From NCBI GenBank assembly GCA_956465555.1, contig OY101117.1:2914001-2978000 (forward strand): 64,000 bases of DNA, given 5' to 3'. The position numbers were made by a program, and so were the translations under genes. A model generated the notes under the pieces. The model was given only the letters and a program-made list of their open reading frames with translations. It did not search any database and was not told the origin of the DNA. The DNA comes from Nitzschia sp. pyKryTriq1. Taxonomy: Eukaryota; Bacillariophyta; Bacillariophyceae; Bacillariales; Bacillariaceae. Below are positions 10,902 to 21,975 of this stretch, in pieces (position 1 is the stretch's first letter; the number at the start of each line of letters is the position of its first letter).

Positions 10902-13379
10902 TCATCTTCGAATGTGTCCCCATCGTCTTCGCCTTTCGTGGGACCTTCCGAAGCCTTTCGAAATGAGGAGGTTTCCTCGCACGAGTACAGGTACCAGTAT
11001 AAGAGGCAGAACAACAGTGCGAGAAACGTCAAAGGAAAAATCAGGCCAAGAATATTCATATTCGACGCAGAATCCAGTGTCGCGTTGATCATAGGCTCGT
11101 GACTGACCAGGATTGGTACCAGACCGCTCGTGAATTCCCAGTCTTTGATTGACATCCCTATTAGGCCATCGTACGACCAGAGATACCGGTGTCATTGATG
11201 ACCCCAGACCGAAGATAATGCGATCGTCCTTACCAGCCGTATTATCACTGTGATGTTGACAAGAGTTGACTTCTCGCAATTGTTTCTGAAAATTCCCATC
11301 CTTGTCCACTGCTGTGAGGACAAGTGACGATCCCACTGCATATTTGTTTGTCTTCGTGAAGGGATTGCCAACAAGTTTGAAGGCTACATATTTATTTCTC
11401 TGAGAGTCGTTGTCGGGAATTGTGTTCGCAAAGAAACGCAAATACCCCTTGTCGTAGGTCGCAGCAATATCAACGAAACCATCGTTGTTAAAGTCGACCA
11501 GTGAGAGTCCCGATAATCTCGCTCCGATTGGGTGGCCTTGCTCGTTTGGCGCTTCCCCAGACTTGTACTTGAAATATTTACAAGCCTCTTCAGTGAGATC
11601 CCATGAGCCACTACTAGAATCGTCGCAAGCAGCCTTGTAGTCCGAGTCAGTAAATCCCACCAACAGTGGATCGTCAAGATCCCCTTTTGCCCCCCCTTCG
11701 TTGCAATCATTTTCGAGGGTCCACCTGGATCCACCCGTGTCATCTCTACCGGTATTTTGAGTACTTGTATAAATTAAGAATAAGGGTCCAAAGTCACACG
11801 CGACAAAGATCTCGGGATTACCGTCGTTATCGAGATCTGTCACAAAAATGTTTTTCCCTGCGCAGGTGTCTGGTAGGGAAATCTCCACAGATCGGAAGCC
11901 AGGGTCCACTGGGAGGGCTCCCAGTGGGCGGCCGGATGACAAGTAAATAAAGAATTTGCTGCCATATAAAACCACAAGATCCGCCTTCAGATCTCCGTCG
12001 AGGTCCCCAGAAGCGAAACCTTTTGCACTGCAATCATTTGCCTGTCCCCATGTACCATGGGGACAGCATGGAGGCTGCATGCTATCATCTGGCTTCGTAT
12101 TGCTGTATGGAATCGAAATTTCTTTCATTCTCCCTAGAGACGAATCATATCTGTACACTGCGGTGGAGCCAACTGGACGAGTCTTACAAAAATCGATGAC
12201 CTCGCTCGGAAATGGGCCAAGTGCTTCTCGGGTGTTTTCATTCAGCTTAGGCCCGTTCACTTTCACTGTACTACCCAATTGCTGGCGTTGAGGGAAACAG
12301 AAACCTCGACTAACGATCATTTCATTCGCAAACCCATCACCGTCGGCGTCGGTGAGGATCATTGCTCCCGTAAACTCAGAGAATGATGAATCTTGTTTCC
12401 AGGTGCGATTTCCTTGATTGATCAAAAGAACGCCTGGTGTAAGGAGATTATCCCCTCTGCTGTCGGTGGTCATAAAAACATCAAGCAGACCATCTCCATT
12501 CGCGTCCCAGATATAATTGGCCCGCCCTCTGGCCATTCTCATATGTAGACCTGCCTTTCTGGCTGCAGGCCTTCCACCACGAAATATTGTCGTATTGAGA
12601 CCCGTAATCTCATCGACGCCTCCCTCTCCCCAGAAGAGAAAATTGTCTTTGTTCTGTTGGAGCTCTGCTTGTTTAATCGGCTGACCCCTCCCCCCTCCAG
12701 ATGCGATAAGAATATCGTCAAAGCCATCCCCATCAAGATCTAGAATGTTTTGTCCATGAGGATCAAGATCTCGTACCTCTTCCTCAAAAATAATGCGATA
12801 GGATGCACGGCGAAACCGATAGTACTGGTAGGCATTTTTTGTTCCAACGAAAGCAGGGGAATCGGCGGCAGGATGCTCGTCGCTCACTACAGGTACGGTT
12901 ACAGATACACCATCCAGTGTAAAGTTGTAGGGCACACTTTCGCCGAGTTCCATTCTTTCACAGTATCCACACGATGCAGTCTGATTGACTGGATGACCGT
13001 GCATCGAATAAAAGTAGTCCAAGATCCCGTCGTTGTTGGAATCGAACAAGAGTGGGCTTCCTTGGTACTTATACGGACGGCCCGAGTGCCGCCATTGATG
13101 CCAGTAGGGGTCTGTTGCTGGAAGTTTGAGAGCCGTCACATCTCGAAACGCCGCTACGGGACATGCGCCTTTTGATCCAGCGTCATCGCTCTTGTCGTAG
13201 CAGAATGTACAATCTTGGCAACCGCCCGTCAGTCCGCAGTCTTCACGAGAGTAGCACCACTTCGCGCATTTGCGTTTCTGCCGTTCACAGACTCCCAGAC
13301 ACGAGAACTCGCACTTCTCGGAACATTCAACATCATTGCAAGAGGCGGCTACATCGTAGCAACGAAGTGGGCATTTCAT
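10902..13379 (-). CDS. CRTAC1-like FG-GAP/ASPIC repeat membrane protein
   Basis: The 825-residue frame starts with an ATG preceded in frame by a stop. A cysteine-rich N-terminus is followed by about seven FG-GAP/VCBS calcium-binding repeats, for example DSNNDGILD, DLDGDGFDD, DANGDGLLD, DADGDGFAN, DLDNDGNPE and DFNNDGFVD. An ASPIC/UnbV-type C-terminal domain (IIFGLGSSMTPVSLVVRWPN) comes next. Such proteins are extracellular beta-propellers. The frame appears to slip by one base near 11170. Removing one base restores the family motif WPNG and leads into a better tail with a membrane segment (NILGLIFPLTFLALLFCLLYWYLY) and an acidic end near 10860. No signal peptide is visible, so a 5' exon may be missing. 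Confidence 0.8.
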   Translation of the reverse strand: MKCPLRCYDVAASCNDVECSEKCEFSCLGVCERQKRKCAKWCYSREDCGLTGGCQDCTFCYDKSDDAGSKGACPVAAFRDVTALKLPATDPYWHQWRHSGRPYKYQGSPLLFDSNNDGILDYFYSMHGHPVNQTASCGYCERMELGESVPYNFTLDGVSVTVPVVSDEHPAADSPAFVGTKNAYQYYRFRRASYRIIFEEEVRDLDPHGQNILDLDGDGFDDILIASGGGRGQPIKQAELQQNKDNFLFWGEGGVDEITGLNTTIFRGGRPAARKAGLHMRMARGRANYIWDANGDGLLDVFMTTDSRGDNLLTPGVLLINQGNRTWKQDSSFSEFTGAMILTDADGDGFANEMIVSRGFCFPQRQQLGSTVKVNGPKLNENTREALGPFPSEVIDFCKTRPVGSTAVYRYDSSLGRMKEISIPYSNTKPDDSMQPPCCPHGTWGQANDCSAKGFASGDLDGDLKADLVVLYGSKFFIYLSSGRPLGALPVDPGFRSVEISLPDTCAGKNIFVTDLDNDGNPEIFVACDFGPLFLIYTSTQNTGRDDTGGSRWTLENDCNEGGAKGDLDDPLLVGFTDSDYKAACDDSSSGSWDLTEEACKYFKYKSGEAPNEQGHPIGARLSGLSLVDFNNDGFVDIAATYDKGYLRFFANTIPDNDSQRNKYVAFKLVGNPFTKTNKYAVGSSLVLTAVDKDGNFQKQLREVNSCQHHSDNTAGKDDRIIFGLGSSMTPVSLVVRWPNRDVNQRLGIHERSGTNPGQSRAYDQRDTGFCVEYEYSWPDFSFDVSRTVVLPLILVPVLVRGNLLISKGFGRSHERRRRWGHIRR

Positions 13380-13917
13380 TGTCTCGCTGTGATGTTCGTA
13401 TTAATAACTTCTTGATGGAGAATAAGGTGTGTCTTTTATTACCGGTATGCATGATGATTGATTGTAGCAAACGCCTACGGTAGCGACGGAACAGTAAGTG
13501 TGGTGCAGCGGATGTGTACGTAGCTGTTGTACTGCGAAGGTACGTACGAGTACTGGCAGGAGCACTGTACCTTTCGTGTCAAGAGTCATTGTGACTACCG
13601 GCAGCCTCGTTCAATCTTCCGTATGTACGTTCTGGTACATTTGTACGTACTGACATATTATTACGTCTGACGAGACATGGCGGTGCGCCGGGCCCACCGT
13701 GTACTGTACACAAAGAAGCAACTCTTTCGTGGTAACCATACCAACATGTCATGTACTGAGGTCTACATATTTCTACATACGCAAATTGCGTGTACGCGCT
13801 GGTACTTACAATATGGACCCCTGTCTATTACGTATGAACATAAGTACTCGTAATCGTGCCTGTGTCCCCCCGATCAACAAAGGATTTCAGTCGAATCGAT
13901 CGAACCAAGGATTTCAG
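13380..13917. other. Intergenic stretch, no gene seen
   Basis: This stretch is rich in short GTAC-containing words and carries several short frames without family resemblance. Its right edge holds a short repeated motif (GGATTTCAGTCGA, twice) that belongs to the minisatellite resuming at 16320. Confidence 0.5.
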
Positions 13918-13925
13918 TCGATTCT

Positions 13926-15119
13926 GGGGATACCCCGGCCACGTAGGTAGCGTAGTGTAAGCTTTTTACAAAAAGAGCACATTATCGACTAAAATATCTC
14001 GATCTGGACAGAATAAATGAAATAAAAGTGTAAGCGGATGCAATAAAAGTGTAAGCGCAGTGTCAAAACTAAACATTATCAGTCAAAACTCAATATTATG
14101 AGTGAAAATGGGCATGAATGCTTCAATTTTACGAAAAGTGCCCTTTGTTTTGGCGCTCTCAATTGTGTCGAGCGGAATGCTGCCGCCGATCACCAAACAA
14201 CACGGATTAGCCAAACCACCAATGCTGTCTACTTCAACAGCCAAATATACTCTACTCTGCGAATACTCTACTCTTCCTTACCGGTACAGAACCCAGCAAA
14301 GCGTAGTTCAGTACCAGGTACAAGTTCTGGTACTGTGCTCTTGCAGTAATGGTTGGCACAGTCGAGAGAACTGGGCGGGGCCGGAAGAAGAATGAAACCT
14401 ACCATCGGCGAACGAACAATGAAATCCAACGAGATGGAGACCGTGCGCAGCACCAGCTTCAACAAAGGCGAAACCACAATTTTTTTGCTCCTCGTGTGCG
14501 TACTGTAACGCCACAGCCCGTACAGCAACACCAAGTGCAAGCAAATAATGCACAAGCGAACAGCTGCTAGCAATGCAGCAGAATACTGCATGAAGCCTGA
14601 GCAAGAGCGATATCCATTCTGGGAAGTTCCAGAAGGTTATAATATTGGTGACCGGAAAACAACAGTGCGATCTGATATGATGCGGAAGCGGTGGGCCGAA
14701 ATAATGCTGGAAAATAAAATGGAAAGCGATGTGAGATTCCCGGACTGGAATCCAGCCAAGAAAAGAAAAATAAATAATTAGACTTACCTTATGACCATAT
14801 TATATATTACTACTTGTTCCTACCTCCTTCCACCAAGCCAGATGCCTTGCAAATTGTATGGGTTACATTGTTTGCATCGTCCCTTCGCCATCGTCAATAC
14901 GTATGTAGCAACGATGATGGAATATTTTTGTTGGAGCGCACCATCTGGCGACGAGGTTGTTCGGGAAGCATCTTCAAGGATCCTTGAATTTCATGCGCGT
15001 TAAAATATGATCCTTGATAAAGCATTTTCTACGCTTAACGCACAGTGGAATTCTTTCCTTTCTTTTTCTTCCTTTTTCCTTTATAAAATTTTAGCTACCT
15101 ACGTACCCGGGGGTAAGCC
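13926..15119. mobile_element. Putative terminal-inverted-repeat DNA element, copy 1
   Basis: The 1194-base element starts GGGGATACCCCGGCCACG and ends with the near-inverse, sharing ACCCC and ACGTAGGTAGC between the ends. TCGATTCT lies just outside at 13918-13925 and again after copy 2 at 16320-16327, which is an 8-base target duplication. Internal frames of 73-97 codons show no recognisable transposase. One 77-codon frame (KPEQERYPFWEVPEGYNIGD, start 14548) is the most protein-like. It is probably non-autonomous. The superfamily is unresolved; 8-base duplications fit hAT or Mutator types. Confidence 0.65.
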
Positions 15120-15125
15120 GATTCT

Positions 15126-16319
15126 GGGGATACCCCGGCCACGTAGGTAGCGTAGTGTAAGCTTTTTACAAAAAGAGCACATTATCGACTAAAATATCTC
15201 GATCTGGACAGAATAAATGAAATAAAAGTGTAAGCGGATGCAATAAAAGTGTAAGCGCAGTGTCAAAACTAAACATTATCAGTCAAAACTCAATATTATG
15301 AGTGAAAATGGGCATGAATGCTTCAATTTTACGAAAAGTGCCCTTTGTTTTGGCGCTCTCAATTGTGTCGAGCGGAATGCTGCCGCCGATCACCAAACAA
15401 CACGGATTAGCCAAACCACCAATGCTGTCTACTTCAACAGCCAAATATACTCTACTCTGCGAATACTCTACTCTTCCTTACCGGTACAGAACCCAGCAAA
15501 GCGTAGTTCAGTACCAGGTACAAGTTCTGGTACTGTGCTCTTGCAGTAATGGTTGGCACAGTCGAGAGAACTGGGCGGGGCCGGAAGAAGAATGAAACCT
15601 ACCATCGGCGAACGAACAATGAAATCCAACGAGATGGAGACCGTGCGCAGCACCAGCTTCAACAAAGGCGAAACCACAATTTTTTTGCTCCTCGTGTGCG
15701 TACTGTAACGCCACAGCCCGTACAGCAACACCAAGTGCAAGCAAATAATGCACAAGCGAACAGCTGCTAGCAATGCAGCAGAATACTGCATGAAGCCTGA
15801 GCAAGAGCGATATCCATTCTGGGAAGTTCCAGAAGGTTATAATATTGGTGACCGGAAAACAACAGTGCGATCTGATATGATGCGGAAGCGGTGGGCCGAA
15901 ATAATGCTGGAAAATAAAATGGAAAGCGATGTGAGATTCCCGGACTGGAATCCAGCCAAGAAAAGAAAAATAAATAATTAGACTTACCTTATGACCATAT
16001 TATATATTACTACTTGTTCCTACCTCCTTCCACCAAGCCAGATGCCTTGCAAATTGTATGGGTTACATTGTTTGCATCGTCCCTTCGCCATCGTCAATAC
16101 GTATGTAGCAACGATGATGGAATATTTTTGTTGGAGCGCACCATCTGGCGACGAGGTTGTTCGGGAAGCATCTTCAAGGATCCTTGAATTTCATGCGCGT
16201 TAAAATATGATCCTTGATAAAGCATTTTCTACGCTTAACGCACAGTGGAATTCTTTCCTTTCTTTTTCTTCCTTTTTCCTTTATAAAATTTTAGCTACCT
16301 ACGTACCCGGGGGTAAGCC
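15126..16319. mobile_element. Putative terminal-inverted-repeat DNA element, copy 2
   Basis: This copy looks identical to copy 1 at a 1200-base offset, with GATTCT between the two copies at 15120-15125. The shared partial target sequence between copies points to tandem duplication of one insertion, by unequal exchange or replication, and not to two separate insertions. The right terminal repeat is followed by TCGATTCT. Confidence 0.7.
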
Positions 16320-16560
16320 TCGATTCTTCGATTGAACCAAGCATTGAATCCTAGTGATCGAACCTAGCATTGATTCCTAGTGATCGAACCAAATGGGGTG
16401 TTTTGGGGGCGGTGCATTTAGGTGTTAACCCTTTTGAGGGTCAAGGGTATGGTTTATCCCCTTGGTGGGTACCAACTAACCCCTCTATCGAACCAACTAA
16501 CCCCTCTATCGAACCTAGAGCCTTAACTGCAAGTTACGGGCGCGGGTAGCAGCCCATACC
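16320..16560. repeat. Minisatellite with GATCGAACC words
   Basis: This is a short tandem stretch built on GATCGAACC-like words with variants (TCGATTGAACCAAGCATTGA, CTAGTGATCGAACC, CCCCTCTATCGAACC). It appears to be the continuation of the motif at 13880-13920 that was interrupted by the inverted-repeat element. Confidence 0.6.
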
Positions 16561-16571
16561 TTCAGGTACCC

Positions 16572-16925
16572 ATCATAATAGACATTATTTTATTTTATTT
16601 CACGCGATAGCGCTAGTAATAGACATTAATTTATATTTGTGCACGCGATAGCGCTAGTAATAGGCATTATTGTACATTCATTCAAGCGATAGCGCTAGTA
16701 ATAGGCATTATTGTACATTCATTCACGCGATAGTGCTAGTAATAGACATTACGTTATTTTCGTGCACGCGATAGCGCTAGTAATAGACATTATTGATTAT
16801 TGTACATTCGAGCACGTGATAGCGCTAGTAATAGACATTATTGTACATTCATTCACGCGATAGCGCATTATTGTACATTCATTCACGCGATAGCGCTAGT
16901 AATAGAAATTATTCTACATTCGGCG
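16572..16925. repeat. Satellite array, unit about 42 bases
   Basis: About eight imperfect units contain the core GCGATAGCGCTAGTAATAG followed by ACATTATTGTACATTCATTC. The centre TAGCGCTA is palindromic. The same family recurs at 21717-21766 (one or two units) and at 53130-53690 in mainly the opposite orientation. It ends 140 bases before the sulfotransferase gene at 17064. Confidence 0.9.
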
Positions 16926-17063
16926 ACGCCGCGTCGTGAGAACTACCTGGTACCCTCCGCTCCCTCTCTTCTCCTCTCTCTAAGAGAATCGAGTATGCAA
17001 CACAAGAAGTCAAAGAATGAATAGCATCTCGAGCATCCAATGCCCTCCTGAACCAAATAAAAA

Positions 17064-18107
17064 ATGAACCCTTGCAAGATGCATACATCATCATCATCAA
17101 CATTCCGGGTAGGGATGGCCATTATGATTATTTGCCTATCTTGTGCCACTCTTTTGTCAAACTATCGCTGGTCTTCTTCGTTTACCTGTACCAATTTGCA
17201 AGAAGAACAAAGTATCCATCCCACAAGGGACCCTCGTCCACTTTCTTTGTCCGTCGATCGAGATTGGTGTCCCCACGCGAAGTGCTATTCCAGCCCCATG
17301 TGCCGACCGTGCCAGCGACGTTTCTTGATCGTCATCGCCACTGGAAGATCCGCGTCCACGACACTGACTTCCATGATGAATTTGCTTCCAGGAGTGCGCA
17401 TGAGCGGTGAATGCAATAACGCCATTCAACATTTAAGGACTATGATCAAAACAATAACTGGGCCTCCTTTCCATCAAGGTCCCATTGGACCCTGGTATCG
17501 CAATCCCATTCCTGAGGGATCCCTCGCATGCGTCTCTCAAAAAATGATTGAATCCATCACCCCTCCATTATTTGTCAATGGTACTCTGCTGAGCGAATCA
17601 GAAGAAGCAAATGAAATTGTCGGTTTTAAGACCATACGTCTTTTTCGGAATCAGACCGTTTCAGATGTTCCAAAGATCGCCAAGTTTCTTCAGGCGCACT
17701 TTCCATGTTCTCGATACCTCTTCAACTTCCGGTCTGATGTTGAGGCGCAGGCAGCCTCACAAATTTCCAACTTTAAGAAAAGTGCGAACAAGCCATTCCA
17801 GCGTGTTATCAAGGACATTTCAAGATCGAATGATTTGATGATGGCACTGGCAAAGCAACTGGGAAATCAAAGTATGCTCTTGGACGGTTCCAGATGGACG
17901 GAAGATGTTTCGTACTTGAATGAGGTTGTGATGTGGCTCGGCTTCGATCCGAAATGCGCCTTCCCCAGACTTTTGGAATTCAATACTGGGCGAACAATTG
18001 GAGCTGGTGGTGGTGTCTACCGGTCCTATTCTCACACATTCACTGAGCTTACGCTAGATTCACGCTGCCGCTACCGTGGTGCCGGCGGTGGTACATACCG
18101 GGACTAG
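17064..18107 (+). CDS. Type II membrane sulfotransferase
   Basis: The 347-residue protein has a short cytosolic tail, a membrane anchor at about residues 15-33 and a lumenal domain opening with a cysteine cluster (CPHAKCYSSPMCRPC). The 5'-phosphosulfate loop is clear at residues 91-103 (IATGRSASTTLTS). The segment YLFNFRSDVEAQ near residue 220 fits the 3'-phosphate-binding site. It would transfer sulfate from PAPS to a glycan in the Golgi. The last 40 residues are unusually Gly/Tyr-rich with a repeated AGGG(V/T)YR, and may be read-through into repeat-like DNA or an extended tail. The substrate cannot be told. Confidence 0.8.
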   Translation: MNPCKMHTSSSSTFRVGMAIMIICLSCATLLSNYRWSSSFTCTNLQEEQSIHPTRDPRPLSLSVDRDWCPHAKCYSSPMCRPCQRRFLIVIATGRSASTTLTSMMNLLPGVRMSGECNNAIQHLRTMIKTITGPPFHQGPIGPWYRNPIPEGSLACVSQKMIESITPPLFVNGTLLSESEEANEIVGFKTIRLFRNQTVSDVPKIAKFLQAHFPCSRYLFNFRSDVEAQAASQISNFKKSANKPFQRVIKDISRSNDLMMALAKQLGNQSMLLDGSRWTEDVSYLNEVVMWLGFDPKCAFPRLLEFNTGRTIGAGGGVYRSYSHTFTELTLDSRCRYRGAGGGTYRD

Positions 18108-18394
18108 AGTAGAGAGCAGAGCAGGTATCTCTCTCTCTCTCGCTCTCTACTTGGTAGAGAGAGTAGTACTTGCTTTCGTACTGTACTCTCTCTACTAGAG
18201 TAGAGAGACTTAGTCTCTATCACACAAAAAAAGAAAGCGATATGTTTATCTTATGTAGCCCCCATTGATAGCCACACTCTGCTGGGGTATTGCCAAAACA
18301 TATATAATCTACCAAAAAGAGCTCTAGCTAAAGAGTGGTAACGGCAGACCGCGATCTTCTCTGTTAGTATTATCTTATAAAAAAGCAAGAGATC
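18108..18394. other. CTCTCT/GAGAGA hairpin-prone spacer
   Basis: Around 18130-18215, CT-rich and GA-rich runs alternate with CTCTCTAC and GTAGAGAG arms and could fold into a hairpin. The spacer lies between convergent genes, so it may serve 3' end formation, though no specific signal is recognised. Confidence 0.5.
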
Positions 18395-20581
18395 TCAAAA
18401 CAGCTTTCCTCGCATTTCTGGCTGCTTCTGGTCCACGCCCTTCCATGCATGTAATAAATCGCTTGCAGTTGGCTCGAAATCGCCCTCCTGTTGCATCCTA
18501 CGCCCCTCGTATTCGGCCGATGTTGTATCGGCAAAACTGATTTTCTCCTTTTCTGCTCTTCCCATGACACCCGCTCGGATGAACATGTGATGCATGGCAT
18601 CTATCCTTTTCTGTTCGCTCTCGCTTCGCTTTTTGCGCAATTCCATGTGAATCGGAGATTTCGACTTCATAGGGTCACCCAAGGGTAGACTTTCGTCTCG
18701 GGCGCCACCCTTTTCAACGACTGTGTCTGATTTGTTTACCGGTGCAGTCATTGCAGGAGCAGAGTCGTCATCTAGACCTGCACTTTGATCTGACTCGGGT
18801 TGCAGCTCTGGCGGTTGACTCACTGTACGTGTCGTGGCACCCGAGACAGACATGTCCTCTTTCTTTTCATCGTGTAGGTCATGGCTCACGGGACGAAGTT
18901 TCACTGCCAAACTCTGCTTATCATTAGAATGTTCGGAGCGGTCAAGATTCTTCTCAGTTGCTCGCGGGAGAGCATGGGATTCGTCGTAAGACTTTGACAC
19001 CGAAATTGTTGAGCCTAAATTCTGCCATTTTGGCGCGTCGTTGCTGGTGGTATTCTCGCGAGATCCGTCGGGCAGATGCTCTTCTTCCTCATCCGAGTTC
19101 TTGGTTAACCATGCAGGCTTCTTCAGATTTCCACGAGAAGGATTGGTTGCAGACATGTTGACTTGGCCGACGTTAGTATTTCCTTTTTTCTCTCGGTTTC
19201 GCCATCCCGCTATGACGCTCGAGGCTGTTGCGTGTTCCTTTGCTTCAGAACTACTGCCAAATTCGTCAGGTCTTCGTTCCAATGGCGCTTCATCTTCTTT
19301 CTCCGCAGATTCGACCTGGGGCGTTGTCACGTCTGCTGCCTTCTTTGTAGCCAAATCGAAAGAGTCTTGATACGAAGCCACAGAAGAGCTACCGAAGGAG
19401 CGGGTGGATTCGTTGCCTTTCCGGAAGCTACTTCCTTTAACTTCTCGATTACGCCACCCTGCAAGAACTTTGGAGGCTGTGGCATGTTCTTTCGATTTAG
19501 AAATAATGTCAACAACGTCAGTTTTAGGCTCCACCATGGCTGCACTTTCGATACCGACTGCCCGGACCTGGAATTTTGTCGCGCCTGTTGTCGTTTCAGT
19601 GGACAAATCGAAAGAGCCTGAAGAAGCAACTGCTTGACGTGCCGGTGTCCTGCCTTGGCCGAAGGTCTTTCCATTCTTTTCTGGACTGCGTCATCCCGCA
19701 AGAACACTGGAAGCTGTAGCCAAGTTGCCTTCATCGATCTGTGGTGCTGCAGGCGTACCGTTGCCACCGTCAGGAGCCGAGTCCGGCATTTCCTCGCTTT
19801 TATTACCGAACGATCGTATTTGGGATGCCACTGAAGTTCTTGTTTTCGTCGTCGCCAAGTCAAATGAGGCTGCAGAACCAACCACCGGTCGAGCTTTTTT
19901 GCCAGAAATAAAAGCACCATGTTGAATTGAACGCAGTGCACCCGTCTCTTGATATCTGCTTATTTCGTCGTGCGAAGAAGAAGTCACAATTCTAGCTCGA
20001 GCGTGCCCAAACTTATTGTTTCTGGCCTTGACACTGACGTTAACATCCTCGCCGTTTGCTTTGCTGTCTCGATCTTGCTCGTCAAATGGAGACGAAGAAT
20101 CTGCAGAGCGCAATTGCATACTCTTCGTCGAAGAATTCACGCTCTCCGTGTTTTTCTCGTCTTGCGTATTATGATACATTTCGATCAGCCCATCCCTTGA
20201 ACTATCTATCGATATTTCCGGATATTGGGTTGAATCGCTCGAGGAGTACTCTGCCTTTTGTGGAGTTTGTTGCTTCGATTTCGTGACATGAGTGTTTCTG
20301 ACCGGAGACGGCAGGCTTTGTTTCATGAACGCTGTATGGTTGTGATAACCATGCCGGAGCGTGTAACCATGAGACGAAGTGGACTTCTTTCTCGGGGTAT
20401 CATTTTCCTTCGTTAGCCAGGACGTTTGTATGTTGTGCTTTCGCAACCATGATCTTAAGCGGCTTCTTGCAACCCATCCACGTGCGATGCTCTGTACTAG
20501 CAGAATATCTTCGTATGCTCGAAGAAAGTCCATCTCACACATGAAACACCTCCACTGCGATTGGATGACGGTAGCTGCCAT
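18395..20581 (-). CDS. IQ-motif protein with internal repeats and one in-frame TGA
   Basis: Two IQ-type calmodulin-binding motifs lie at the N-terminus (AATVIQSQWRCFMCEMDF and ILLVQSIARGWVARSR). The rest is low-complexity and has at least three repeats ending (T/H)ATASxV(L/I)AGWRNRE. The frame is uninterrupted from 20581 to 18395 except for a single TGA at 19691-19693. That TGA falls exactly where the other repeats have the Trp of AGWRNRE. A one-base TGG to TGA change explains it. The result is a broken gene, a polymorphic nonsense allele, or read-through. An ATG at 20806 is in the same frame, but the extra 75 residues come from TTGCAGGCTG repeats, so the start at 20581 (MAATVIQ) is preferred. 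The protein is probably cytoskeleton-linked. Confidence 0.7.
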
Positions 20582-21537
20582 GTGGTAAATCACCTCCGAC
20601 GGTTCGTGATTGCTTGTTGCCAGTGTTTCCCTGACTCTGTAGGCCCAGTTGGGGTTGTACAAAATCACAGGGGGCGTAGCATGTCTAGTCCTAAATATGC
20701 ATGTAGAAACAGTACCAGAAAGAAGATTGCAGGACGTTGCAGGCTGTTGCAGGCTGTTGCAGGCTCTTGCAATGTGCTTGTACGAGTACTCTGTTACAAG
20801 ACCCATGATCTCTGCACAAGACCCGAAAAATCTCTAAGTCGGGTAACCCCAATGTGACAACTCTACGAATATTACATATGTAAGATTCATCACGACACAC
20901 AGAATAAGGCGAAGCCTACAAATGTAAGATTCACTTTTAAATACTACAAGACTCATTATTTTCCTTGCAAGACCCAATACCGTACCGGTATGTGTATCCT
21001 GCGGGCATGTCTGCGTTATCTCTAACGTGATATGAAAATTATAAATTATTTTACTGGTGTTTTCGTCTATTCTCAAACCTTGGTAAAACAGAGGAGCGAA
21101 CCCAACGCTTCCGTTGAACCGTTCGGAGTATCCCAACGTATGTTGGAATCCACAAATTTGTGACGTCACGGCTAATGATGCCTTACGGCGCGTTATCCAA
21201 AAAGGGGGACGTGCTGGATAGCGCACTCTGCCTCTCCAAGGTTGACGTTCGCAGCGAACGCTTGACGTGAGAAATAAAGAGGAAACCTTGAAGAACAAGG
21301 AAGAAAACCTCTTTCGTCGGTTACTAGCGTGTCCGAGATATCGCTCGCTGGCTCGAAGAATGATAATACCCAATCAATGGTATCTCAATGGAATCTCACC
21401 ATAGGAAACAGTCAATTGAAAACATGAAACATTTAATGAGGAAAGAGGTAGGATCGCCAGCGAACGTAGAGTATTTAACGGGTACATTCGCCATTGAATG
21501 CCCGAATTCCAAAAATCGAATTTGTGCCTCGGACACT
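20582..21537. other. Intergenic stretch, no convincing gene
   Basis: It contains a tandem TTGCAGGCTG repeat near 20735-20770 and a duplicated short segment (TGTAAGATTCA, near 20880 and 20925). A 179-codon frame on the minus strand (20834-21373) has no family resemblance and an arginine-rich composition typical of chance frames. Confidence 0.45.
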
Positions 21538-21710
21538 CTATTGCCTGTAGGGCTTAATTCGTCGTAGTGAAATTCTTTCAACCACGGTGGGGGACAATCG
21601 AATTGTCACGGTACCATTGGTATGGACTTGTTCAATACACGCGCTGCCAGCGCCCACATCAATCTCGGACAAACTGAAGGCCACTTGTGAATTGTTCACT
21701 GCGGGGAGAG
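21538..21710 (-). mobile_element. LTR-retrotransposon integrase C-terminal fossil
   Basis: The minus strand reads EQVHTNGTVTIRL followed by ERISLRRIKPYR. This resembles the C-terminal domain of retrotransposon integrases, which commonly end in INIRRLKPY-type motifs, probably of Ty3/gypsy-like origin. Only this short part remains and the element is broken. The family call rests on motif memory alone. Confidence 0.5.
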
Positions 21711-21716
21711 CCATCG

Positions 21717-21766
21717 CGCGATAATAGACATTATTTCCTCTTCTTTCACGCGATAGCGCTAGTGCC
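21717..21766. repeat. Isolated unit of the GCGATAGCGCTAG satellite
   Basis: The sequence carries ATAATAGACATTATTTCC and then CACGCGATAGCGCTAGTG, matching the arrays at 16572 and 53130. It touches the integrase relic, which suggests the satellite and retroelement debris share insertion-prone sites. Confidence 0.75.
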
Positions 21767-21975
21767 CTATGCACGAGGTGTAATTCGTCCAAAACAGGTC
21801 TACTACATGTAGGCTAGTAGTGTAGAATTTTGCTGCGCGACATAGTGTTGACAAGGAGGTAGTGTAACTACTCTACCAGTACTGAAGACATCGGTGGAAT
21901 AAATTGTACCAATTTCTACACACCACCTAATCCCATTCTCCTTTACACCAATTTTTAATCAGCTCTTTTGTCGCC

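Noticed and set aside
14098-14604. Overlapping frames in both strands of the tandem element as separate genes
   Set aside because: They overlap each other heavily and are identical only because of the 1200-base duplication. None resembles a known protein.
20834-21373. 179-codon minus-strand frame
   Set aside because: It has no domain and an Arg/Ser-rich composition, and it lies in repeat-bearing intergenic DNA.
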